From Leuctra nigra (Eukaryota; Arthropoda; Insecta; Plecoptera; Leuctridae): DNA of 64,000 nucleotides. The position numbers and the translations under genes were made by a program. The notes beneath the pieces were generated by a model. That model was given only the letters and a program-made list of their open reading frames with translations. It did not search any database and was not told the origin of the DNA. This document shows, piece after piece, positions 23,301 through 35,300 of the stretch (the first letter of the stretch is position 1; each line of letters opens with the position of its first letter). The stretch spans positions 30,616,964 through 30,680,963 of the forward strand of contig OW203761.1 in NCBI GenBank assembly GCA_934045905.1, in the 5' to 3' direction.

Positions 23301-26300
23301 CATCACCTGCCAATTACTAACGAAAAATATGATATTTTTGTAATGACTTGTTTTACCCATGATGTTTTTTAGTTCTACAGTCTGGGGGCAGACATGATGA
23401 ATTCATTTGCTCAGGATTACCACTAAAACTAAATAACCAGGCGCGTAGGAACTACTTTTGTTAGGGGGGGGGGATTGCGAAATCCGGAAGGGGGGTCTGG
23501 GGGGCGAAGCCCCCCAGTTTTAGCCCCGCAGGGCGTTTTTTAGAATTTAAACAATTCTTAAGTGATTTTTGGACACTAAACTTAATTTTGTATGCTGAAT
23601 GGGGGGTCAGCCTGCTCGAGTGGAGATGGGGGGGGGGGGGATAATCCCCCCCCCCTTCCTACGCGCCTGTAAATAACTATCAAGCACAGTAGGTAACACA
23701 AAATGGGAAGGAAGGACATAGTATTTTATTCCCCCACTCCACCAATGAACATAGGTACCAATAGTGGGTTTCACTAACTTCATAATTACGACCTAGAGGT
23801 AAATTTGATTTTACCTCATCTATGGCGTTTTCGACTGGCCGCACTAGGTGTGCACTCTGTTTGAAATTTGAATTGAGTTTTGTATGGGATGTAATTTCAG
23901 TGAACCTATTAAGGTAGAACCACCATAACCTCAATGTTTCCGATTTACTTGAAATTTTGGTGACTTATTGATAATCATGCAATACACAATCCATGAAAAA
24001 ATGAAACACTTCTCGTGTCCAGTTTCTGAAATAAATTGATTTGCCTCCACCATGTTATCTTATGGCGGAAAAAGAAAATCGTGTCATTTTTAAGCTAAAA
24101 TGAAGATCTATTTTTTTGTCTCGATAGATTTGAGCAAAAAACTTTTTATATGGTAGACATATGGACATACTATCAGGGAAAAAATTGAAAACAATACCAA
24201 CGTGTGCTATTTTAAAAGTTATATACCAAATTCGAAATGATTTTCCTATACCTCCCATGTTAAAGATTTGTTCATCCTCTGATAACATAAAATTGAAAAC
24301 TCATTGTTGGACTGGAGTTGCAAACTACAGAACATTAAATGAGTCTGTTGTACTTAAATATAGTTGAAATGTAGGAAAACGTTTTTTGGACTTTAATTTC
24401 AAGAATATTTTTTTTTGTATATGTCGATCGATTGCTCTACCTTAACTGTACAGCCCCAGTGATCCTTGCAGTAGGCCAGTCGAAAACGCTAAGATACTAT
24501 TTCCGAAATATCGTCATAGCTACTGATATTATGTATGTATAATATGAAATAGGGTTGCTATTTCTGATAAAATAGCAAACTTTTCGGACCTCAGTCGAAA
24601 TCGGGCACAAAAAAAAGTTGTAAAATTGCAACTAACATCGTAATTTTAAGATTTGGTGTTAATATTGCTATGGACTAATAAAATAGGCGCACATATTAAT
24701 TTTCACATAGTAAATAACTTGATTGGCTCAAAAGTTATGACAACATTTCGGAAACATTATCTCCATAGAAAGAACCCACAAGTGGCATGAGGGGGAGGAG
24801 TAACTTGAATATGGCGCCAACATCCGCACACGCACCGCGCATGAACTGTCACTTGCACTAATCTAATATGCCGACGTGTTGTTGTGTGTCGATGCACTGT
24901 CACCTGACCTGGCATAATGACGTGTTGTTCCTCGTCGACCTGCGTTGTACTTGTGTCGGTCTCACTGCACTGACAGCAGCAACGCATTATCTGTTGCGAA
25001 CACGACACTGATCCCTGCTGGGACACTCGTGCTCGGGCATCGGGGATCAATAAAAACCCTCGACCTACCGGCGTCTTGACGTCACAGTGCCTCTTCAATG
25101 AATAAATCAGCGTTTAGTCAATAGACCACTGACACAATAGTACAGGTACTCAGTGTCAAGCAGGTGGCATTACGTGATATGTGATAAGGATAATTATACG
25201 GCTACGTTCCAATTTTTCAAGGCCCAGTCAAAATGTGTATAAGCTTGGGAAATGTAACTTAGCCACGGACTTACGTTTCTTTTCTTATACCATAGGTTGG
25301 GATGCATAAATATTTAAATTTGCTTATCAATGGTCCCTTTAATTTAATTGGAGCCCTAAAATGACCATTCCTGGCCAAAATGCACAGAAAATGGTAATGA
25401 AAAATGATGTAAAAATTAAAAATATCATGCCCCGCAGGGCGTTATTTCTATTTTTAACGTTATAGAAACTAATTTGGAACGCAGACAAGGCTGCATAAGG
25501 GGTAAAAAGGTGTTTAAAATATTAATTAATTGATACAAAATAGGTACCTAGTGAACAATTCTAGTATACAAAGTCACTTATTTAGAGCTGGTCCGTGAAT
25601 ACGACCCAAAACTATTTCACCCATTTCAATATCGATTGTAAACCAAAAAAGTGCTTATTCAATAACTAAAAAGTAACCCACAAGGTTGCATTGTGCAAAA
25701 TATAAATATCTATCAAAATAATTTCCCCTTTTTCCATTCTATTACTCTTTTTTAAGGAGTGATAGCCGAATTTCACTCTACGTGAGAAATCGTTAAAATT
25801 TGGCATATAAATAGATTTTTATGTTCTGCATCATAATATGGCAAGAAAAAGTGGTCAACGTGAACTTATATCCGAGATATATCTCTTCAAAGTTACAGTT
25901 TCTTTTTCTCAGTTTAACATTGCGACCATACGGAAAAAGTCATGCTGATATTTTATTTTTAAAGGTGTATTGCTTCCCTGCTTACCCACGTATAGAATTT
26001 TATGTAATATTTAATTATAAAATTTTTAAATGTATACGTTCGTGGACGTTTTTCCGAGTTATGAGGAGTTTTACTGCTTTATTTTTACGTTTTTCCATCT
26101 GAAAAGTGCAGTTTTTACCGTTTTTACATGTAAAATTGTGTTGCCATGGTGAAACGGCCTTCTAGAAATTCGAAGGCACGCGGGTCACGATTCACGCGTG
26201 ATCAGTAACTTTGCATACTCACGCACGACTTTTAGCAGAGGTGTGCACACTCACGCACGCACACTCACGTACAGAGATGGGCAAAGATACTTGAAAAAGT

Positions 26301-29300
26301 ATCAAGATACAAGATACTGATACTCTTAAAATTTACAAATAGATACTTGATACTTGATACTTCATTAAATTTGAGTATCAATTGATAATAGTATCAAAGT
26401 CTCAAAAGATACTTTGATAGTATCAAAATATCAAAAGATACTTTGATAGTATCAAAATATCAAGTATCAAAAATTGTATCAAAGATATTTTATCAGAGAT
26501 ACTTTGATACCGCTGCTGAGGAAGAATTTGGTCAAGGTGAGGGAGGGGAGATCATTGACGAAGTGTTCTTAGGGGTTGGGTGAAAAAAGGGTATGTATGG
26601 GCGGAAGAGATTCATAGAAAAAAATACCTGAGGTTCTAAACTGAAACATTTTAGTCCAAAATTCCAAAGTATCAAAAGTATCTTTTCGGTAAAAAGATAC
26701 TTGATACTATTTTGAATATTAATTGATAATTGATATTTGATACTGACTCCAAGAAAAGTATCAAGATATAGATACTGATAGTATCAAGTATCAAAGATAC
26801 TATCAAAGATACTTGTATCTTTGATAGTTCCCATCTCTGCTCACGTAAAAGTCGTGAGTCGTCACGCGTCACAGCAACTGTGTACTTGATGTCAAGGCAA
26901 CCAATAATATACCTATGTGAGACGGGTTGCCTATATTTTCGGGCGCAGTAAACTTTCAATAGTGTTCCACGCCTGTGACACAAATGACTTCAGAGATATA
27001 GTACCTATTGTATATATGATATATCCCAGTCAGATGACAAGAAATCATCGAATTCTTTTAACGTGCGTACCTACGTTAACTATCTTTCCAAGTTGAGTCA
27101 AAGGTCACGCGATCGTGCCAGAAGAACGTGCCTATGCCGCAATTCTCGCGTCAGCAGTTTTGAAAACGTGCCCGTGCCACAGTTCGCGCGCGCGTGAAGG
27201 TATGCAGAATATTACATGTACCTATGTACAGGATTTTCTTTTGCTATTATATTAGTGTTTCTTCAATTAGGGGATGTTTGAGGATGGGTTTAAGTACCCT
27301 TCTATGTGGTCTATTTCCCATAGAATGTGTATACCAAATTTAATTGAAATAGTCAAGGGTGTACAGGAGAATATGAAGAACATATACAGACAGACATAGG
27401 TAGGTATAGGTACCTACATACAAATTTATGTAGAAATCGCAAACTTATTTTCGTTGGGACAAATAAAAATAACATTTTATTTTCAACCACCTAATAGATG
27501 GGTCATTCTCCACTAAATGGAATATTGAACAAGCTAAATAATTTTTTAAATAATATGATTTTTTCTGCTTTTTATTTCATGGGGTCTTTGAAAATACTTG
27601 TTGAAGTATTATTAATTGCTCATCTGAGATCAAAATGAAATAATATTATTTACTGTGTTAATTAGATTAGTGAAACATAGGGGAATGACGAAATTTTAGA
27701 GCTAGGGGAATGACGTACTGAGTTTAAATATGCTGCCAAATCTCTAGTAATACATTTAAAGTAATACCAACATCTTGCTCCAAATATTTTTTTTAATTTA
27801 TAATCTTAGCGAACTTACTAAATTTTCCTTACAAAAAAATTGTAAAAAAATTCCTTCGCCGAGTTAGGAGCTATTTTGTATAAGCAGCACCTGACGTCAT
27901 CGTGGGCTCTACCTGTTCAACCCTCGCACCGGATGGACAGCAAGAATGCGTACGACGCGTGGCGAGACAGTCTCCTGTCACATTCCTCAGAGAGTGTTCG
28001 ATTTGTGTTCTAGTTTTGATAGTGCAGCGAAGTATCTTTATGTATTAATTTTCAAGTGAATTTCTTTTTATTTTGGTATTTAGTTTTATTTTATCAACAT
28101 GGTTCAACGTTAATCTGTGTATGAGTGCAATAACAATCTTTGAAAAGCAAAAGTGACACAAAAAGTGTGTCATTCCATAGACTTCCGTCATTCACAAAAT
28201 CACCTCAACTGCAGCGGCAATGGTTACACTACACAAAGTCAACCGAGAAAAATTTGTGCCGAGTAAATTTACATAAGTCTGTTCTGATCATTTTAACACT
28301 GAAGATTTTGAAATTTCTAACCGCCTCAAAACAGGGTTTTTTCCCGTAAGTAACTCATTCCCCGATTAAAATCTACAGCAGTTCCATCCGGTAATTTAGG
28401 TAAACCTGAATCAATTCAATCTAGATTAGATTAGATTAGATTTAGATTAGATTATTATGTTTTAACGGCGCATCAACGACGTGGTTATATTGCGCCGAGT
28501 TCATTTTCATTAAATCGTACAGTTTAACTTCTGATATTATTTTACGCATACATAATTATTATGTATAATGACTAGATGGTTAGTTAAATAAAATACACAT
28601 CACACAAAAGTGTGGATTTGGCCCAGATGCATTCTAAATAGGTATACTTGCATCTGGGTCCTGTTAAAGGGACTAAAATCTTCATACCTGCAAAATGTTG
28701 AGAAATGTAAATTATTAGATGTGATTGATTTCGCTTGCCGTCTTGCAGTAAAGAGAGTTCGAGAAAGAGGAAGCTTCCGCTCAAGACAATGCAATCATCT
28801 TAATCACTCAAAGATTCCATGTCCGTCGGCATTATTTGACAAAACACGCACCTACACTAATCACGGTTACCAGCTCTGCCGCCAAAAGTTTCTACCCTGG
28901 CTCTGTTTTCAATATTTTTTAAATTTATCTTGTGTAATTCGTCGTTTGTAGAGGTCGGTTCGAATAAGTAAGGATTTTTCGTAGACATTTTAACTTAGAC
29001 GATGACACTGCTCACTCGACCGTACGTACTTTCCCAACTTATTTAAATCACGGTTGAAGTCGTCCGCCGCCACCGCCCGCCTGCTACCCCGGGGCCTCAT
29101 TCACAAAACTTTTTGACGGTGTTACCGGGGGCGGCCAATGTTATTTCATATGGGACTACGAGCTAATCGAAGCTAACCCCGCTTTGTGAATGAGGCCCCA
29201 GGGGCCTCATTCACAAAACTTTTTGACGGTGTTACCGGGGGCGGCCAATGTTATTTCATATGGGACTACGAGCTAATCCGAGCTAAACCTGCTTTGTGAA

Positions 29301-32300
29301 TGTGGCCCCTGCCTGCCTACTAGGCGGTGAGCCCACGATGACGTCAGCGTGGCCACGCGGCAAGTTTGAAATTGAATGTTAGAAATCGGGATTAGTCAGG
29401 GATAAACAGGACCAATCGAGCAAAATTTTTTTTTGGTTACTTGTGTTGATCAATTGAACAAGAAAAATATGAATTGGAGCAAGATGTTGGTATTACTTTA
29501 ATGAGTTGAAATTTTGAGGTTATGTTTGGGTCACTATTATTATCACGTTTTAATTTCCAAAAAGTATGATTTCAGCATAAGTACATAATTATAATCGAAT
29601 AGGGGAATGATGGAGAGAAAACATACGCCCCTGAAAATTGTAGCATTTTTGCTATTATAGCCACAATTATCATTTAAAACACATATTTCGAGTGTTCCTG
29701 GCTTGTCAGCACCATCAAGCTAGTTGCTACACTTAGACATATGTTAAATACCAACTGCAAATAATAATAATAAAAAAATATATTAAAATGGCTTCAGAAA
29801 GATGCCAAAACTCGGGACACGTTTTAATTACAGTTAAAACATAACATTTTATAAATATATGAATGTGAATTTGTTACATATGTCAAGATACACTATTAAT
29901 AAGCTTAACATTTATTTTTGGTACATTTAATTAATGTACTTTAAGATATATGGCAAAAGCAATGCTGGAAAACAGGGTGGGGGACAAGCTAGGGGAATGA
30001 CTTTTGGGGGGTATTTTGGGCTGTAGCACTTAGATGTGCATGATAATAACCTTACACTATGGCTGTAATTGTCAAGTAGCATCTATATAAAAATAAAAAA
30101 AATAAAAGCATAGATATTTTCTTTAATATCTATATTAAAAATGGACAGGACAAGAATATTCCATTTAGTGGAGAATGACCCAGATATGATAAGTGGGTTG
30201 GTAGGTAGGTATATTTAGGTGATTTTCAAGACTCATTTTAAATAATGGAACAACAGAAAACTTGCAATTTCTCTACGAACAAAAGGAAAATTTCAGGGAC
30301 TGAATCAGAGATGGGCAGTATCGAAAATATGTATTTTAAACGAACTTTTGAAGGAGTATTTTGTATCTTGTATTTCAAATACATTATTTCAGAGTATTTT
30401 GTATTTTCAGCATTAATAAAATACAAAATACTGTAAAATTTATAAATATCTTTTGTCTAGAAATAGAGTGAATACTGAATGTAGTACAATGACTGTCTTG
30501 TCAACAATAATTTTTTGAACAGAGTGTTATGAAATGTATTGGTCATTGGAATAGTTATGTGATGCCAGGCGCGTAGGAAGGGGGGGATGGGGAATTATCA
30601 CCCGCTCCCACACTCGAGCAGACTGACCCCCCCATTCACCATACAAAATTAAGTTTAGTATCCCAGAATCACTTATAAATTGCTTAATTCAAAAAAACGC
30701 CCTGAGAGGCATCAATAGAAGTATATTTTGTTGTAATTTGAGATGTTCAGAATCCCAGTAACACTTTTAAATTGTTTAGGTAGTATATTCGAAAAAAACG
30801 CCCTGCGGAGCAACAATGGTTTGTTTGCTTCAGTTTGTGCATTTTAGAGCCCCAGAATCACTTTTAAATTGTTAAATTCTAAAAAATCGCTCATCGGGCT
30901 ACCCCAGACCCCAAATGATGAAAGTAGTTCCTACGCGCCTGTGTGATGTCAATGTCAATCGAGAGAACTTTCAATATTCTGATTTAAAAAGATCTGGGCC
31001 CCGGCAGGAATCACGGGATCCTGGCCAGGGGATGATGGGGTGGGGAGAAGCACGGCAACGCTTTGTCCCTCAGGGTGATTTTTGGTTTAACCTCATTCAC
31101 ACTTTGCTTTCAATTTTGAGACGTTATGAGGTACCTAATTTAAAAAAAAATCATAAAATCTTTACATTCATGTTATTAGTCGAAAAAATTATTTGCTTGG
31201 ATGTATTTTCAAAAGGGTTTTGTATATTAATTAAATACGTATTTTGTATTTTAACAGCAAAAAAATGAAGTATTTTTTTGTATTTCTGATATTTTTTTTA
31301 GGTATTTTGCCCATCTCTGGACTGAATACCAATTACCTTTGAGTCAACAATCGAGCACCAACTCAAATTTTTGGCGCTTTGCCCACTTGGGGAAAATGGG
31401 GTTGAATAACGTAAATTTGACAATTGCATTTTTAAAATACTTGCCATTTCTTTAAAAAGTTGAATAACAAAACGAAGCTTGCATTCGAATTGAATATCAA
31501 GAATCAATCACGAATCAAGCATCAAGCTCAAGCATCAAGTAAACAATTTGACAACTAGGCCACACGTAGAAGATCCACACAAATAATTAGGTAACTTGAT
31601 ATCTTCAACCATATGGTAGAAAATCGAGCGTCAAATATTATAAAAATTGCAAAATTATACCTAGTAGGTATTTTTTTGTATTTGTAATATATCCTGCAAA
31701 TGTGCTTTGGCACGGTGGCAGTCTTTTCTTTCTTCTACTTCTTTCTTCACTTTTTCACTATCATCCTTTTATATTCCAAAAGTTCTTCATCTCTTTTCGC
31801 TTCCTCACTTAAACTGTTCCAGTCTTTAATTGTTCTTCTTATGAAGCTGTATTTTCCTATGTCGGTCTTTGATCCTTCTAGCTTCTACAGTTATTTCTAA
31901 CCCTCTTCGAAAACTTCTCTGAACACCTCTCCCCACCCTTTCCCCCAGTTCCTCCCATCCTGTCCACCCATTCCTTACCCTAAAGAAGTTCATCAGTCTT
32001 TCATTTTTCCTTCTCTCCCCTAAATTTTCCCATCCTAATTCCTCTACCATCTTGCTGGGCCGTTCTCTTAATTTTTCAACTATCCCCTGCTCATTTCTTT
32101 CAACTCTGAAACTTTTAACTCTACCAAGAACCCTGCTGAAAATTCTTGCCAAGATCTTCCAAGATCTTGCAAGATCTTGCTAAGATCTTGTATTAACCAA
32201 GATCTTGCCAAGATCTTGCTAAGATCTTATCAAGATCTTGGATTTACCAAGATCTTGACAAGATCTTGGTAAGGTCTTTGCAAGATCTTGTATTAAACAA

Positions 32301-35300
32301 GATCTTGCTAAGATCTTACCAAGATCTTGGTAATATCTTGATAAGATCTTATCAAGATCTTGACAAGACCTAATCAAGATCTTGCTAAGATCTTACCAAG
32401 ATCTTGCCAAGATCTTACCAAGATCTTGGTAATATCTTGATAAGATCTTATCAAGATCTTGACAAGACCTAATCAAGATCTTGCCAAGATCTTACCAAGA
32501 TCTTGGTAAGATCTTGGTAATATCTTAATAAGATTTTATCAAGATCTTGACAAGACCTAATCAAGATCTTGCCAAGATCTTGCCAAGATCTTGCCAAGAT
32601 CTTACCAAGATTTTTTCAAGATCTTGCTAAGGCCCTTAGGAAAATTTCCTATAGTATATTTTGAAGTAGGTATTCCAAAGTATTATGTAATAACGTGTAG
32701 TAAACTATAGTATGTGCTATAGTACTTGAAGTACATGCAAAAACTTACTCCATAATACCATAGATTACTGAAGTAAATTCTACAGTATCGGTGGTAAACT
32801 AAAGTATAAACTACAGTAGGGAGAATGTAGGTTTCTTTGGAAAACTTCCATGGAGTCAGGAGTCAGGATCCTCATCAGTGTGTTGTGTTATTTTTACTAC
32901 CGCTGAAATAGACTGTTTTTTACTCTGGAGTAAATATACTTGACCTACTGTAGTAGTTGTTGATAAATAAATAATAATAATAATTCTAAGTATGTACTAT
33001 AGTGTTTTTACTACTTGCGATATATACTGCAGTTTTCTATAGTAAAGTTATAGGGAACGTACTTCACTGTAGTAATTCGAAGTATGTAGCTAGAGTACTT
33101 TGACTACAGACAGAATAAGTTTGCTATAGTAAGTTCTATAGGTAGTATATATACTTCATTGAAAATCTATAGTATCTCATCTGTAGTAAAGAAAAGTGTA
33201 ATCTACAGTATGTTTACTATAGCCGATTTATATTGTAGTTTAGTAAATTCTGAAGTATCTTACATTGACTTTTTACTACAGTATTTGTAGTAGTAAGGTA
33301 TATAAACTACAGAATTTTTACTTCATTGACTTAGAAAATTTGCACCACATCACCTAGTAAAATAAACTATAGTAATTATACTACAGAGCGTGAGCTGATA
33401 TATTTTATGGGGAAATATCACAGATCAATTTACTTTATAAATAAATCTTAATATTTATCGTTTCTCCTATTTTATCATGTTAATAACAATATAATGATCC
33501 ACTAAATAATATAAATATGTTCACTTAAATATGAAAACTCAATATGATCACTATTAGCGCAGCTAAGTCTTGTCTGCACCGGTGGCCTACTCGGTAAGAC
33601 GCTCGACTACGGACCACGAGATCGCAGGTTCAAAACACGGCGGTTCCATGGGATTTTATAATTGAAATGTGTAATCAAACCTTGTCCAATACTTCAGAAG
33701 AGGTTTCCCGAATGCAAATGAGTATTCATAAATATAGAAAATTTTATTTTTTTATGAAATTTTAACGTTTTTTTGGCAGCAAAATGTACAAGATCTTGCT
33801 AAGATCTTGCTAAGATCTTGCAAGATCTTGCAAGATCTTGCTAAGATCTTGCAAGATCTTGCCAAGTTCTTGCAAGATCTTGCTAAGATCTTGCCAAGAT
33901 CTTGCAAGATCTTGTTTACAATATCTTGCTAAGATCTTGGCAAGATCTTAGCAAGATCTTGCTAAGATTTTTCAGCAGGGAACCCTTCTCGCCGCTAATC
34001 TCTGCACCCCCTCTACTTCTTTGATTAAATTCTCATTGTATGGATCCCAGACTGAACCAGCGTACTCAATCATCGGACGTAATTAAACTTTTGTATGCTT
34101 TTTCTTTAATGTGAACCCCAGTACCATTTAGTTGTCTCATTACAAAATTTAGAGCTTTTATTCCCTTGTTAGTAAGTTTTTTAATATGTTCACCCCACCC
34201 TAGATTCTTGTGTATGTGTATTCCAAGATATTTGTAGGCATCTACCTCATAGTATGTTTCCTCCCAAGTTAAATTCTGTATTAAGGTCTTCTCTTCTATT
34301 TTTTCTGGTGAAATTTACTACTTTACATTAATTCACGTTTATTCACGTTACATGGGTTGTTTCAACCCATGTATTTATTAAATTTAGATCCTGTTGTAGC
34401 GTCTCCTCATCGTCTTACAATCATCGGCAAATAGACGGATTTTTGATGTGATGCCTTGTGCCAGGTTGTTGATGAAAATGTTAAATAACAGTGGTCCCAG
34501 TACACTTCCTTGTGGTACCCAGTGTCGGACTGGGGTAAAATTTCTTACCGGGCAACAGATTAGAAACCGGCCCACGGTAAAAAAGCGGCCCATTTTCAGA
34601 ATGAACTATTTTCTATCCTATTCTATTTTTTCTATTCAAAGAAATTTAAAATGTGTGATATGCATTATCCTGTGGAAACTTTAGAGAAATGTGATATAAT
34701 CTGTAACTATTTGTCTTAGGCCCCGCAGGGCATTTTTTTGAGTTTTTGATCAAGAGAATCGAATTTTAAGGTATTTTGCATCCGTTTCAAAGAAATTTAA
34801 AATGTGGGATATGCAATCTTCTGGGGAAAACTTTAGACAAAATGCAATATAATCTGCAAATTTTGTTATTTGATCAAATCCCCAATGGCCCCGCAGGACA
34901 TTTTTTGTGTTTTTGATACAAAAGAATCGCATTTGAAGCTATTTTGACATCAATTTGAAATTTAAAATTTGGGATATGCACTATCCTGTGGAAACTTAAG
35001 ACAAATGTGATATAATCTGAAAATATTTGTGTTATAGAAACCCAATTGGCCATGCAGGGCATTTTTTGAGTTTTTGATCCAAAAGAATCGAATTTGAAAT
35101 TGTTGATATGCATTATCCTGGGGAAACTTTAGACAAATGCGATGTACTCATCTGAAATTTGTCTTATAGTAACCCAATTGGCCCCGCAGGGAATTTTTTG
35201 ATTTTTTGATATAAAAGAATCGAATTTGAAGCTATTTTGGCATCAATTTCAAAGAAATTTAAAATTTGTGATATATATTATCATGTGGAAACTTTTGACA

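Larger units (their letters stand above)
27500..30181. mobile_element. 2.68-kb inverted-repeat element with THAP-like remnant
   Basis: Termini GGGTCATTCTCCACTAAATG and complement, about 27 bp matching. The 4-bp AGAT is repeated at 27496-27499 and 30182-30185. The interior repeats GGGGAATGAC-type text several times (about 27680, 27705, 29600, 29990). It carries a decayed THAP-like domain at about 28081-28349 and an inverted pair GACGTCATCGTGGGCTC (27893 / about 29330). Two small MITEs sit inside. No intact transposase. Confidence 0.65.
32132..33979. mobile_element. 1848-bp element with AAGATCTTG arrays, GAAC TSD
   Basis: Left end CCTGCTGAAAATTCTTGCC, right end complement of GCTAAGATTTTTCAGCAGG. 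GAAC is repeated at 32128-32131 and 33980-33983, and deleting the element rebuilds an in-frame LINE-C sequence. The subterminal regions are arrays of ~10-11-bp units (AAGATCTTGCC and variants), about 490 bp on the left and 190 bp on the right. The centre is AT-rich with ACTATAGTA-type quasi-repeats, a SINE fragment (about 32822-32895) and a tRNA-like SINE (33576-33646). No transposase. Superfamily not identified. Confidence 0.75.

Noticed and set aside
24757..25098. Cys/His-rich minus-strand ORF
   Set aside because: No domain pattern, no splice context, and it lies inside CYB5R4 intron 1 among repeats.
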